Assembly (NCBI GenBank): GCA_903871875.1
Contig: CAIQIR010000096.1
Coordinates: 1 to 46,184 of the forward strand
Direction of reading: 5' to 3'
DNA: 46,184 bases
Origin: an uncultured Schlesneria sp.
Lineage (GTDB): Bacteria; Planctomycetota; Planctomycetia; Planctomycetales; Planctomycetaceae
Shown: positions 26,338 through 35,432 of the stretch, one piece after another
Layout: every line of letters begins with the position of its first letter
How positions within the stretch are numbered: position 1 is the stretch's first letter
Notes under the pieces: model-generated
Seen by the model: the letters and a program-made list of their open reading frames with translations, nothing else
The model's database searches: none
What the model was told of the DNA's origin: nothing
Translations under genes and position numbers: made by a program

Positions 26338-27972
26338 ATGTACCGAGTTCTTATCACGGATGATCTTTCCAAGGCTGGCCTCAAGATTCTGGAAGACACG
26401 CCAGGCATCGAGGTGGTCGTTCGTAGTGGCAAACACACCCCCGAACAAGTACGCGAGTACTTGCAAGATGTCGATGGCATCATCATTCGCAGTGCGACGC
26501 GCCTGACACCAGAGATCCTGAAGAATCAGCCGCGACTGAAAGTCATCGTGCGAGCGGGGGTCGGTGTCGACAACATCGACCTCCCCGCCGCCACGCGAGA
26601 AGGCGTGGTCGTGATGAACACGCCGGCCGGCAATACGACCTCCACGGCCGAACAGGCGATGGCCTTGCTGCTGGGGCTCGCCCGGAATATCGGTCCCGCT
26701 GCCGCGTCGATGAAAGCCGGCAAATGGGATCGCAAAAGCTTCACCGGAACTCAGCTGGCCGGAAAGACAATCGCCGTCATCGGCCTGGGACGTATCGGCC
26801 TGACCGTGGCCCGTCGCTGTATCGCGTTCGAGATGAAAGTTTTGGGGTACGACCCGTTCCTGTCCGAAGAGCGAGCTCGCGCCGAAGGGATCGAACTTTA
26901 TCGAGACATTGACGATCTGGTTGGCAAGTGCGACTTTTTGACCGTGCACACGCCGATGACGCCCGAAACGGAAGGGCTGATCAACGCAGCCCGCATCGCG
27001 AAAATGAAAAAGGGTGTGCGGCTGGTTAATGGTGCACGTGGCGGCATCATCGATGAAAAGGCGCTGTTCGACGCGATCCAATCGGGACATGTTGCCGGCG
27101 CGGCACTTGATGTGTTCGTCGATGAACCGCCGAAGGACTGGTCGCTGGCCCAGTTGCCCCAGATCCTGGCCACACCGCACCTGGGTGCTTCAACCGACGA
27201 AGCCCAGGAACTGGTGGCCGTCGAAGCGGCCGAAATCATTACCGGATTCCTGGTGCGAAACGAAGTTCGCCATGCCGTCAACATGGCCCCGATCACCGCG
27301 GCCGAAATGGTCGACATGCAGCCTTATCTCGATCTGGGGCGTCGCCTGGGGCTGTTGCTCTCTCAGCTGAACAAGGGAGGCGTTCGCGGGGTTCGTTTGC
27401 AGTTCAAGGGCGAAGCAGCCAACAAGAAAACGAAGCTGATCTCCAATGCCTTCGCCGCAGGATTGCTGTCCAATGCCTTGGCCGACAATGTCAACATCGT
27501 CAACGCCGACATGCTGGCTCAAGAACGCGGAATCGAAATCAAAGAAGAACTGTCACATGAAGTCGGGGATTTCTCGACGTTGATTTCCGCGACCGTCCTG
27601 ACCGACAACGGTGAACTGACGGCTGCCGGAACGATTTTCGGCAAGCAGTTCCTGCGACTGGTTCGCGTCGATCAATTCCATCTCGATGCCTATCTGGATG
27701 GATTGCTGCTGCTGTACAAGCACATCGACAAGCCGGGCGTGATCGGTTTCATTGGCAATATCTGCGGCAAACACAACGTCAACATTGCACACATGGCTTT
27801 GGGGCGTGAACGAAACGAACAAGGCGGGGACGCCATCGCCGTTCTGAACCTCGATAACGAACCCGACGCGGCCACGTTGGCGGAAGTTTCCGAGCACAAA
27901 GCCGTGACCAGTGTCCAACTTGTGAAACTGCCCAAAGCAGGCGAGCCGTTGCCCTGGTTGGTCAGTCGTTAG
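26338..27972 (+). CDS. serA: D-3-phosphoglycerate dehydrogenase
   Basis: A 544-residue enzyme that oxidises 3-phosphoglycerate with NAD in the first step of serine synthesis. The nucleotide-binding motif GLGRIG is near residue 149. The catalytic set is Arg in NGARGG (about 233), Glu in VDEPP (about 262) and His in TPHLGAST (about 280). After the catalytic part come the intervening ASB domain (about 315-455) and a C-terminal ACT domain (about 470-544, GVIGFIGNICGKHNVNIAHM), which in relatives binds serine for feedback control. This is the long type 1 form. The stop is followed after five bases by the GTG of priA, whose ribosome site overlaps the serA stop. Confidence 0.97.
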   Translation: MYRVLITDDLSKAGLKILEDTPGIEVVVRSGKHTPEQVREYLQDVDGIIIRSATRLTPEILKNQPRLKVIVRAGVGVDNIDLPAATREGVVVMNTPAGNTTSTAEQAMALLLGLARNIGPAAASMKAGKWDRKSFTGTQLAGKTIAVIGLGRIGLTVARRCIAFEMKVLGYDPFLSEERARAEGIELYRDIDDLVGKCDFLTVHTPMTPETEGLINAARIAKMKKGVRLVNGARGGIIDEKALFDAIQSGHVAGAALDVFVDEPPKDWSLAQLPQILATPHLGASTDEAQELVAVEAAEIITGFLVRNEVRHAVNMAPITAAEMVDMQPYLDLGRRLGLLLSQLNKGGVRGVRLQFKGEAANKKTKLISNAFAAGLLSNALADNVNIVNADMLAQERGIEIKEELSHEVGDFSTLISATVLTDNGELTAAGTIFGKQFLRLVRVDQFHLDAYLDGLLLLYKHIDKPGVIGFIGNICGKHNVNIAHMALGRERNEQGGDAIAVLNLDNEPDAATLAEVSEHKAVTSVQLVKLPKAGEPLPWLVSR

Positions 27973-27977
27973 GATCA

Positions 27978-30419
27978 GTGAATCTCGCTTTGAATCGACC
28001 CCGGCAAAACAGCCTGTTTTCGGACGACGAGCTCCCGCCGAACCTGGAAGCCTGGGAAGTTGCGGCGTCGGTAGACCGCCTGGTGGCCGATGTCGTCTTC
28101 AATCGTCCGTTGACGACCGTCTACCAATATCTTGTGCCCGACGGATTACGAGATTTGATCGGGCCCGGCCAACGGGTGCAGGCCCCCTTTGGCCGTGGCG
28201 ACAAGACGACCCAGGGCTATTGTGTCGGACTGGGGACGACGCTTCCTTCCGGCCGGACGTTGAAAACGCTGGAGTCGGTGCTGGACCGTGAAGCACTGAT
28301 CGACACACAGATGTTGTCGCTGACTCGCTGGATTGCCGACCGCTATTTGTGCGGTTGGGGGCAAGTCCTGGAAACGGTCATTCCCAAGGGGGTCAAAACT
28401 AACGCCGGCACGCGAAACGTGACGTCGTTTACGCTGGGCGAATCGCTTCGCAAACAACTGGGGCTGACCGAACCTCTCGGATCATCAGGTACTCCCCAGG
28501 ATTCAACCGCTCAATCGGTCATCCCGACGAATCCGATCGTCAAACCGATCGACATCCATCGGCCATCTGCGCTGGATGTCTCGTCAATCCTCGATTCACT
28601 CAAGCTACGTTCCAAGCAACGCACGGTCATCGAAATCCTGATCGCGGCCAATCGCCCGATGGCGATCGACGAACTTTCGTCTGCAGCGCAATGCGGAACT
28701 TCGCCGATCCAGTCCTTGCGAGAAAAGCGATTGATCGTCCCGCAGCAGGCTCGGGTCATGACCGCCCTGCCGACGGCGGCAATCGAAAGCCATCGCGAGA
28801 TCATCATGAACGATGATCAAGTTCGCGCGGTCGACACGATTCTGAATGTGGTCAGGGCAAGCGAACATCGGACCTTGTTACTGCACGGTGTCACGGGCAG
28901 TGGCAAGACGGAGGTTTATATTCGGGCCATTCAAGAAATTGTCACCTATGGACGACAGGCGATCATGCTGGTTCCGGAGATCAGTCTGACGCCCCAGACC
29001 ATCCGCCGTTTTCGCAGTCGCTTTGATTCGGTGGCCGTTTTACACAGCCATTTGACCGATGCCGAACGGCATAGTTACTGGAAACAGATTGCGAGTGGCT
29101 CTGTGCAGGTTGTGGTGGGCGCTCGAAGTGCCGTGTTCGCGCCCACACCGCATCTGGGAATGATCGTGATCGACGAAGAGCACGAGACCAGTTTCAAGCA
29201 GGACAATACGCCCCGCTATCACGCGCGCGAAGTGGCCCGTCACCGTGCCGAGATCGAGCGTGTCCCGCTGATTCTGGGTTCTGCGACCCCCACACTCGAA
29301 TCATGGCAACGAGTGATTGACGGACATGACATTCTGGTGTCGATGCCCAAACGCGTCGAGAATCTGCCGCTGCCGCCCGTCGTGATCGTCGACACGCGAA
29401 ACGATCCGGCGATCGGTAAAGGTGCCGCGATTGGACGCGCGTTGTTTCAAGCGATGAACTTCGCCTTGAAAGAGGGAGGGCAGATTATTCTGTTCCTGAA
29501 TGTCCGCGGCTATTCACCGGTGCTCTGGTGCCGCGGATGTGGCGCAGGAGTGAAGTGCCCCGATTGCGATGTCACGCTGACCTGGCATAAAGAGAAGGCG
29601 ATTGCCCTGTGTCATTCCTGCAATTTCTCGATGAAGGCGCCGACGGTGTGCCCGAATTGCCAGCGGCCGGGATTGGCATATCTCGGGCTGGGAACGGAAC
29701 GACTGGAGAACGAAGTTCGCACGCGGTTTGATCATTACAAGTGCCTGCGAATGGACAGCGATACGATGCAGAAGCGGGGCGCCCATGATCAGGCGCTGGA
29801 ACGATTTCGCCATGGCGAAGTGCAAATTCTGCTCGGCACGCAGATGATCGCCAAAGGGCTCGATTTTCCCAACGTCACCCTGGTGGGGGTCATCGACGCC
29901 GACACGCTATTGCATCAACCCGACCTTCGTTCTGCCGAGCGGACGTTTCAACTGATCGCTCAAGTGGCCGGTCGCACGGGGCGCAGCGATCGAGGAGGCC
30001 GCGTCCTTGTTCAAACCGCATCACCGACGCAATACGCAATTCTTCGTGCGGCGGAACATAACTATCTGGGTTTTGCCAAGGAAGAATTGGCGCATCGCCA
30101 GGCGCTCAAAGTGCCGCCGTTTACTCATCTCGCCCGCATCATTCTGCGTGGTCCCGAGGAAAAAGCGGTTCGCGAATATGCTACGCTGGTCGGCGAGTTG
30201 ATTCGCGCGGCAGTGAAGGAACTTCAGGTCGATGTGCGCGTGCTCGGCCCGGCCCCCTGCCTGGTCACGCGTCTGAAGGCAAACTACCGCTATCACCTGC
30301 AAATGACGTCGTCCCAGCATTCCGCGCTGCAAGCGGTCTGGTTACAGGCTGCGCCGCAATTTCCCAGCCACCCGACGATCGAGCACCAGGTCGACGTCGA
30401 TCCGCTCAATTTTCGCTGA
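27978..30419 (+). CDS. priA: Primosomal replication restart helicase PriA
   Basis: An 813-residue helicase that recognises abandoned forks and reloads the replicative helicase. The N-terminal 3'-end binding domain starts near ADVVFNRPLTTVYQYLVPDG. The Walker A motif HGVTGSGKTEVY is at about 301-312, the DEEH box IDEEHETSFKQ near 398, and the zinc-binding region with eight Cys (CRGCGAGVKCPDC, CHSCNF, CPNC) at about 518-561. GTQMIAKGLDFPNVTLVGVID and QVAGRTGR are helicase motifs V and VI. The start is a GTG five bases after the serA stop, with an AGGA overlapping that stop, so translation is probably coupled. Length is close to the family. It ends 21 bases from the convergent folK stop. Confidence 0.97.
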   Translation: MNLALNRPRQNSLFSDDELPPNLEAWEVAASVDRLVADVVFNRPLTTVYQYLVPDGLRDLIGPGQRVQAPFGRGDKTTQGYCVGLGTTLPSGRTLKTLESVLDREALIDTQMLSLTRWIADRYLCGWGQVLETVIPKGVKTNAGTRNVTSFTLGESLRKQLGLTEPLGSSGTPQDSTAQSVIPTNPIVKPIDIHRPSALDVSSILDSLKLRSKQRTVIEILIAANRPMAIDELSSAAQCGTSPIQSLREKRLIVPQQARVMTALPTAAIESHREIIMNDDQVRAVDTILNVVRASEHRTLLLHGVTGSGKTEVYIRAIQEIVTYGRQAIMLVPEISLTPQTIRRFRSRFDSVAVLHSHLTDAERHSYWKQIASGSVQVVVGARSAVFAPTPHLGMIVIDEEHETSFKQDNTPRYHAREVARHRAEIERVPLILGSATPTLESWQRVIDGHDILVSMPKRVENLPLPPVVIVDTRNDPAIGKGAAIGRALFQAMNFALKEGGQIILFLNVRGYSPVLWCRGCGAGVKCPDCDVTLTWHKEKAIALCHSCNFSMKAPTVCPNCQRPGLAYLGLGTERLENEVRTRFDHYKCLRMDSDTMQKRGAHDQALERFRHGEVQILLGTQMIAKGLDFPNVTLVGVIDADTLLHQPDLRSAERTFQLIAQVAGRTGRSDRGGRVLVQTASPTQYAILRAAEHNYLGFAKEELAHRQALKVPPFTHLARIILRGPEEKAVREYATLVGELIRAAVKELQVDVRVLGPAPCLVTRLKANYRYHLQMTSSQHSALQAVWLQAAPQFPSHPTIEHQVDVDPLNFR

Positions 30420-30440
30420 CAAGCGGCTTGGTGCGGGCGA

Positions 30441-31229
30441 TCACCACGCGGAAATTCGCTGCGGTCGATCGAAGATCGAAGTGAATGCCGCGGTCAATTG
30501 TTCGAGCGGATCGCCGGGCGAACGCCGCAAATCCACGACCGCGCGTCGAGAAAAACTCGATGAGGAATTCAGTTGGATCGGCAGCACCTCGGCCGATTGC
30601 GGTGAGTCGTCGATCCACTGAAGGTCGGGGAATTTCAACGCCAAGGGACGAGTGAGTTGCTCAACCTGCGAACGTGGCACGTCAACCAATGCGACCCGCA
30701 AAGGGCGATGTTCGAGTCGACCCAGAAGTTCGGCTGCGGAGAGGGAACAGGCCGGGTGAAGCCAATGGGCATCGACCTCGACCAGTGGATCCAGCACGAA
30801 CCGTCGGTAAGTCAGTGCTGGGTGCGGTACGACAAGGTCCGGTTCGTCGATAATCTGTTGGCCATAATTGAGCAGGTCCAAATCGAGAGTCCGAGGCCCC
30901 CAGCGAACATCTCGAATTCGGCCCAATTGATTTTCCACCGACTGCAAGACGCTCAACAGGACATGTGGACTGAGCGACGTGATCAACTCGCAAACCGAAT
31001 TCAAAAACGATTGCCCCGCCTGAGCTCCCATGGGGACGGTACGGTAGATCCCGGAACGCCGTCCTAACTGCAGCTGACTTTGACCACCGAGCAACTTCAA
31101 TGCGGCATCAAACGTCGCGTGGACATCGCCAACATTGCCGCCAAACGAGATCCAGCAGGGAACCGGATGCGACTCGGCCGGCGCTGAATCGTTGGCCCTC
31201 GGAATATTCGATGGGATGAACTTCGTCAC
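30441..31229 (-). CDS. folK: 2-amino-4-hydroxy-6-hydroxymethyldihydropteridine pyrophosphokinase with C-terminal extension
   Basis: A 262-residue HPPK that transfers pyrophosphate from ATP to the pterin in folate synthesis. The core (about 24-175) starts ISFGGNVGD and contains SGIYRTVPMGAQAGQSFLN, the RDVRWGPRTLDLDLL signature with the Mg-binding Asp pair, and VPHPALTYRRFVLDPL. The core is about 160 residues, the family's usual size. A further ~85 residues follow that I cannot assign, ending RRAVVDLRRSPGDPLEQL and on. I choose the GTG with first base 31229 because GGAGG lies 4 bases before it; a GTG at 31301 would add 24 residues with no ribosome site. A Flp-pilin gene ends about 105 bases upstream on the same strand. 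Confidence 0.92.
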   Translation of the reverse strand: MTKFIPSNIPRANDSAPAESHPVPCWISFGGNVGDVHATFDAALKLLGGQSQLQLGRRSGIYRTVPMGAQAGQSFLNSVCELITSLSPHVLLSVLQSVENQLGRIRDVRWGPRTLDLDLLNYGQQIIDEPDLVVPHPALTYRRFVLDPLVEVDAHWLHPACSLSAAELLGRLEHRPLRVALVDVPRSQVEQLTRPLALKFPDLQWIDDSPQSAEVLPIQLNSSSSFSRRAVVDLRRSPGDPLEQLTAAFTSIFDRPQRISAW

Positions 31230-31334
31230 GAGCCCTCCGTGGAACGCGGTTTCGAAGGACTGTCGCGGTGAGTTCGAGTAGATGCGATCATGATCCGTCA
31301 CATGATAGCGAATCCGTCCGTCACGATTCGAGCG

Positions 31335-31496
31335 TTAGAGTTGCGACGCGCAGTTGTTGAACGCGCTGTTGGTCTTGGTGCCCAGTGTGACGACCGTGGA
31401 AATAATCACCCTCAGGATCAGGCTGAGCATGATGGCATACTCGGTCGCCGCCGCCGCCTCTTCGTCACGTAAGAAACGCTTGATTCTCGAAATCAT
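31335..31496 (-). CDS. Flp/Fap-type IVb pilin, 53 residues
   Basis: A short gene of 53 residues. It reads MISRIKRFLRDEEAAA followed by ATEYAIMLSLIL and a hydrophobic helix, ending TKTNSAFNNCASQL. This closely fits Flp/Fap pilins of the Tad system: a short basic leader, an acidic DEE, the Glu-Tyr pair at the start of the helix, and a small polar tail (LGTKxNxxFN). The residue before the predicted cleavage site is Ala rather than the usual Gly. GGAAG lies 6 bases before the ATG. No tad assembly genes or prepilin peptidase are nearby, so the pilus machinery would be elsewhere. A candidate promoter lies upstream. It is followed by folK, with which it has no known functional link. Confidence 0.85.
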   Translation of the reverse strand: MISRIKRFLRDEEAAAATEYAIMLSLILRVIISTVVTLGTKTNSAFNNCASQL

Positions 31497-31579
31497 TTCT
31501 GTCTTCCGATTGAATGCAGGCGGAATGGCTGATGATTGAATGGCGAGCAGGAATTCACAATCGACACAAGGCTCGCTTA

Positions 31580-31608
31580 AACCTACGTCAAGCTTAAGAA
31601 ATCGTCAA
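31580..31608 (-). promoter_or_regulatory. Candidate promoter of the Flp pilin gene
   Basis: On the minus strand TTGACG (31603-31608) is followed 17 bases later by TAGGTT (31580-31585), in an AT-rich stretch about 85 bases before the pilin start. The -35 is good, the -10 is a weak match. Confidence 0.3.
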
Positions 31609-31798
31609 ATTTCAAAAGTCGTGATCTGCAAAAGATTTTGTGAATTGTGTCTGAAACGGGAACTCAATGGGCAGCACAAACCACATTAGAAGAATAAGTT
31701 AGGCTCGGATTTGCTGGGTGCCGCCAGCAAGTAAGAACTGTCTTCGGCCGCTTTGTGGTACCGTGGGAACTGGCTCCAGAAGGTGAGATTGACTCCAC

Positions 31799-31821
31799 AA
31801 TCAGGCTTGAGAAGCCTGATT
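31799..31821 (-). terminator. Hairpin downstream of lpxK
   Basis: AATCAGGCTT and AAGCCTGATT form a perfect 10-bp stem with a 3-base loop, about 100 bases after the lpxK stop on the minus strand. No T-run follows, so the terminator role is likely but not sure. Confidence 0.45.
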
Positions 31822-31921
31822 AAGTGACCTGTTCAAACGTTTCCAATCACCGCGAGACAGGCCATCATTCTGGACGTTCTGATGTCCGCAGAATTTCGAC
31901 GGATATTGGCCTGCCCGACTC

Positions 31922-33025
31922 TTAGAAAGGGCCAAGTGGTATTAACGCTCGCTTCAAAAGCGATTCCAGCAGTTCTTTTCCGTTAAGGAATTCGACGGCA
32001 ATTTCGACGGCATACAGCGGTGGGCCGGACCAACCACTGGCAGGAATCTTCACGAGATCTTTTTGGGTTGTCAGCACGACGTCTGCCGACAGTGCACGAG
32101 CCTGCTCGGCCAAGTTCGACAGTTCGTTCGATTCATAGTGATGGTGATCAGGGAATGATCGCATCCCTTCGCAACGGACGCCCAACGACTCCACGGTCTG
32201 GCGAAACCCACCCGGATTTCCAATACCACAAAAAACCAATGCCCGTTTCCCAGCCAAGCTTTCGATTGGCTGGGGTTGCCAGTGGGGGTCAACAAGTCGG
32301 CGTGGGACAAAGGCGATTTCGACGCATTCGTCCGTCCCCCGGATCTGCTTCAACCTGTCACGCAACGCCTGACGTTGAGACGTGGAACATTGATTCGCGC
32401 GAGTGATGATAATCATGTCGGCTCGCCGCAATCCCGCGAGTGGCTCTCGCAGCAAGCCTCGCGGCAGGACATGCTCATAACCCCAGGGTTGCAGGGCGTC
32501 GATCAGAACCAGATCCAGGTCACGATGCAGGCGTCGATGTTGAAAGCCATCATCGAGGACCAACACGTCGCGACCACATTCGTTGATCGCTCGACCTGCC
32601 GACTGGACGCGGTCACGCTGCTGCAGATGCGGGACGTCTGGGCAAAGCCGATCCAGCACCTGCTTTTCATCATTGCCCGGCGATGAATCGTTTGCCGCAG
32701 ACTGTTCTTCGGCGGGTGAGGTGCGATCCAACGACCGATATCCCCGACTGATCAAGCCCGGTTTGCGGCCGGCGGCGACCAGCCAATTCGCCAGCCAGGC
32801 GGCTAACGGCGTTTTACCCGTTCCACCGGTCGTGATGTTGCCGAGGCTGATCACGGGAACGGAAACGCGATGAATCCGCAGCCAATTGTGGCGATAGCCC
32901 CAATCCCGCAGGCTCATCACGGACGAGTAGAGGCCCGACAACAGGTGCAGACCACCACGAAGTAGCCTGGCACCCGGATCTCGCCGGCGACCCGAGAGCA
33001 AGTCATGCAGAGCGGCTTCGTCCAT
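31922..33025 (-). CDS. lpxK: Tetraacyldisaccharide 4'-kinase
   Basis: A 367-residue inner-membrane-associated kinase that adds the 4'-phosphate to the lipid A precursor. An N-terminal hydrophobic/amphipathic stretch (about 20-45) is followed by the P-loop GNITTGGTGKTPLAAWLA with GGTGKT at 67-72. DVLVLDDGFQHRRLHRDLD is the signature of the LpxK active site, and RGLLREPL and ALVFCGIGNPGGF are further family blocks. This supports a lipid A-bearing outer membrane. I prefer the ATG with first base 33025, where the family-like MDEAALHDLLSGRR begins; a GTG at 33070 adds 15 residues. Neither has a strong ribosome site. It follows the isocitrate dehydrogenase gene on the same strand after 60 bases. 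Confidence 0.95.
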   Translation of the reverse strand: MDEAALHDLLSGRRRDPGARLLRGGLHLLSGLYSSVMSLRDWGYRHNWLRIHRVSVPVISLGNITTGGTGKTPLAAWLANWLVAAGRKPGLISRGYRSLDRTSPAEEQSAANDSSPGNDEKQVLDRLCPDVPHLQQRDRVQSAGRAINECGRDVLVLDDGFQHRRLHRDLDLVLIDALQPWGYEHVLPRGLLREPLAGLRRADMIIITRANQCSTSQRQALRDRLKQIRGTDECVEIAFVPRRLVDPHWQPQPIESLAGKRALVFCGIGNPGGFRQTVESLGVRCEGMRSFPDHHHYESNELSNLAEQARALSADVVLTTQKDLVKIPASGWSGPPLYAVEIAVEFLNGKELLESLLKRALIPLGPF

Positions 33026-33085
33026 GCAGCGAGTCTCTGGCGAAGGGCGCGGACCAGTTGTCCGCGCCACGACATCGATCGCACA

Positions 33086-34258
33086 TCAACCCAATTCAGC
33101 GATTCGCTTGCAGATCGCGTCAGCCATTTGGCTGGTGCCAACGGCGGTCGGATCGGTACGATTGGCTTTGAGGTCGTAGGTGACATTCTTTCCTTCGGCG
33201 ATCACATCGCCCACGGCCTTCTCGAGCTTATCCGCAGCCTTCGTTTCGCCGAGATGATCGAGCATCAGCTTGGCTGACAGGATCAACGCCGTCGGGTTGA
33301 CCTTGTTTTGGCCTTTGTACTTCGGAGCACTACCATGAGTGGCTTCGAAGATGGCCGAATCAGCACCGTAATTCGCACCGGGTGCGACGCCCAGCCCACC
33401 GACCAGTCCGGCGCACAAGTCACTCAGGATGTCGCCATACAGGTTCGGCAACAGAATCACGTCATACAATTCTGGCTTTTGAACCAGTTGCATGCACATG
33501 TTGTCGATCAGTCGTTCCATGTACGTCACTCCGCTGGCATCCGGCACTTTGCCATCCAGAGTGGGGTCCGACTTCGACTTGAGTTCGGGTTGTTCGAACT
33601 TTGCTTTGAACGAAGCGGCGACGGCGCGTGATTCGTCGTACCACAGTCCGTCGGTGAACTTCATGATGTTCGCCTTACAGACTGACGTTACCGATTTGCG
33701 ACCGTGCGTGACGGCGTAGTCGAACGCGAACTTGGCGATATTGCGCGTACCTTCGACGGAGATCGGCTTGATGCTGATGCCCGTGGTATCCAGGCCGGTG
33801 CTGATCTTCTTGCCGGTGGTGGCTTTGTTGATCGCCTGGATCAAGTCGGAAGTGGCGGGCAATCCGGCTTGGAATTCGACCCCGGCATAAAGGTCCTCGG
33901 TGTTTTCACGTACGACGACCAGATTGACGTTGGATTCGCTGAAGTAGGTGCGGACACCAGGAAAGCTCTTGCAGGGACGCAGGCAGGCGAACAGCCCCAG
34001 TTCCTGTCGCAGAAAGACGTTGACTGAACGGAATCCCTTGCCAATGGGCGTGGTGATCGGCGCCTTCAGGGCTACTTTGTTCTTACGGATCGAGGCCAGC
34101 ACCGATTCAGGGACCTTACCGACCTTTTCGATCACTTCGATGCCACACTCTTGGACATCCCACTGGATTTTGACTCCGGTTGCATCGACGCATCGACGGG
34201 TCGCTTCGGCAATTTCCGGTCCGACGCCATCGCCGGGAATGAGGGTGACGTTGTGCAT
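33086..34258 (-). CDS. NAD-type isocitrate dehydrogenase (isocitrate/isopropylmalate family)
   Basis: A 390-residue beta-decarboxylating dehydrogenase. It starts [13 protein letters not shown]; the block with [20 protein letters not shown] and [16 protein letters not shown] is typical of NAD-dependent isocitrate dehydrogenase rather than isopropylmalate dehydrogenase. [15 protein letters not shown] carries the catalytic Lys, [19 protein letters not shown] the metal-binding Asp residues, and [19 protein letters not shown] the nucleotide loop. It would make 2-oxoglutarate in the TCA cycle. The start is the ATG at 34258, where homology begins; the open frame upstream of it shows no resemblance. 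Co-factor use is inferred from motifs. lpxK lies downstream with no known link. Confidence 0.92.
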   Translation of the reverse strand: MHNVTLIPGDGVGPEIAEATRRCVDATGVKIQWDVQECGIEVIEKVGKVPESVLASIRKNKVALKAPITTPIGKGFRSVNVFLRQELGLFACLRPCKSFPGVRTYFSESNVNLVVVRENTEDLYAGVEFQAGLPATSDLIQAINKATTGKKISTGLDTTGISIKPISVEGTRNIAKFAFDYAVTHGRKSVTSVCKANIMKFTDGLWYDESRAVAASFKAKFEQPELKSKSDPTLDGKVPDASGVTYMERLIDNMCMQLVQKPELYDVILLPNLYGDILSDLCAGLVGGLGVAPGANYGADSAIFEATHGSAPKYKGQNKVNPTALILSAKLMLDHLGETKAADKLEKAVGDVIAEGKNVTYDLKANRTDPTAVGTSQMADAICKRIAELG

Positions 34259-34517
34259 ATCGACTATTGACTCTCTCTGAAGACGACGGAAAGGGAACTC
34301 TCGCCGAGGCTTGCCGCACAAAGACGGCGCCCCGACTGCCAATTTGACGCTATCACAATCAGTCGCCGCCATGCAAGGGAACGGCATGCGTCCAAGCCTC
34401 TGAAACAACGATTTCGATGGTTTTAGCGACTACGCAGGACTTGTTGACTCTTGTAGACTGGTGGTACGTGAATTTTCGCGAGGTGAATGCGAATTTTCGT
34501 GCCGAGGTTACGAGGTC

Positions 34518-35384
34518 ATGTTGAAGACGACCGTCATCTGTTTTCTGGCGAGCTACGGCTGTGCATTCGCTTGCGAATTGGTCCAGTTGCGGTGGCGGAA
34601 CGCCTTGGGACGGATCATCGCGCTGCTGTTCGGCGCCGCCGGATTGGTCGCTCATACGTTCTATTTGCTGCGTCGCTCCGGTCAAATGGACCTGCCACCG
34701 CTGCTCAGTTCCGCCCATGACTGGTTACTGGTGCTGGCTTGGATTGTGGTGCTGGTCTATCTGTTCGTCTCTCTGGCAGATGCAGAATTGTCGACGGGAC
34801 TGGTGATCTGGCCCATTGTGTTGACGCTTGTCATTGCCGCCCAGTTCGTCACAACATCGCCGAGCGACGAATTGAACCATCACCGTGGCTGGGGCATGTT
34901 GCATGCGTCGATGTTGGTGCTGGGAACGTTCGGCGTGCTCCAGGGCTTCGTGCTAAGCCTCCTGTATTTATGGCAGTATCGTCGGCTGAAGCACCGGCAA
35001 ATGAACAACCAGGCAGTCCGGCTGCCCAGCCTCGAACGCATTGAACGATTCAATCGCTGGTCGATTCTGACTGCGGTCCCGTTGCTCACGATTGGAATTG
35101 TTTCTGGCTTTGGGCTGTCGATCATCGTCAAGAAAGTGGATCTGCGGATGACCTGGACCGATCCGGTGGTAATCGGCGGGGCGTTGACCTGGACATTAAT
35201 GGGAGTGCTGTTTGTCTGGTTACTCACGCAAAAGAGACAGCCTGGCAAACAGATCGCACTGTTGACCGCGTGGTCTTGCGGTTTTCTGCTGGTGACACTG
35301 ATCGGGCTGCAGATGCTAGTGGCGGCCGTGGGAACACAGGGCGTACACGGTGCTCCGGTCGATCGAGAACAGAAACAGGAATGA
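34518..35384 (+). CDS. HemX/CcsA-like cytochrome c assembly-type membrane protein
   Basis: A 288-residue polytopic protein with about eight membrane helices. It resembles HemX, a CcsA-family protein often encoded just before hemA, which in Bacillus lowers HemA abundance. Family-like points are the paired helices, the GWGMLHASMLVLGTFGVLQGF stretch with a conserved His, and the basic loop LWQYRRLKHRQMNNQ. The Trp-rich WWD haem motif of true CcsA is not evident. The start is the ATG at 34518, preceded by GAGG at about 10 bases. hemA follows after 48 bases on the same strand, which supports the HemX call. Confidence 0.82.
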   Translation: MLKTTVICFLASYGCAFACELVQLRWRNALGRIIALLFGAAGLVAHTFYLLRRSGQMDLPPLLSSAHDWLLVLAWIVVLVYLFVSLADAELSTGLVIWPIVLTLVIAAQFVTTSPSDELNHHRGWGMLHASMLVLGTFGVLQGFVLSLLYLWQYRRLKHRQMNNQAVRLPSLERIERFNRWSILTAVPLLTIGIVSGFGLSIIVKKVDLRMTWTDPVVIGGALTWTLMGVLFVWLLTQKRQPGKQIALLTAWSCGFLLVTLIGLQMLVAAVGTQGVHGAPVDREQKQE

Positions 35385-35432
35385 TCTCGACCATACGGAA
35401 ATTTTTGACTTGAAGTAACGAGGACCGGCTTC

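Larger units (their letters stand above)
31497..31921. other. AT-richer intergenic region between the Flp pilin and lpxK
   Basis: A 425-base gap. Both flanking genes are on the minus strand, so it holds the end of the lpxK transcript and the promoter of the pilin gene. It contains a hairpin at 31799-31821 and a possible promoter at 31580-31608. I see no further gene in it. Confidence 0.5.
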
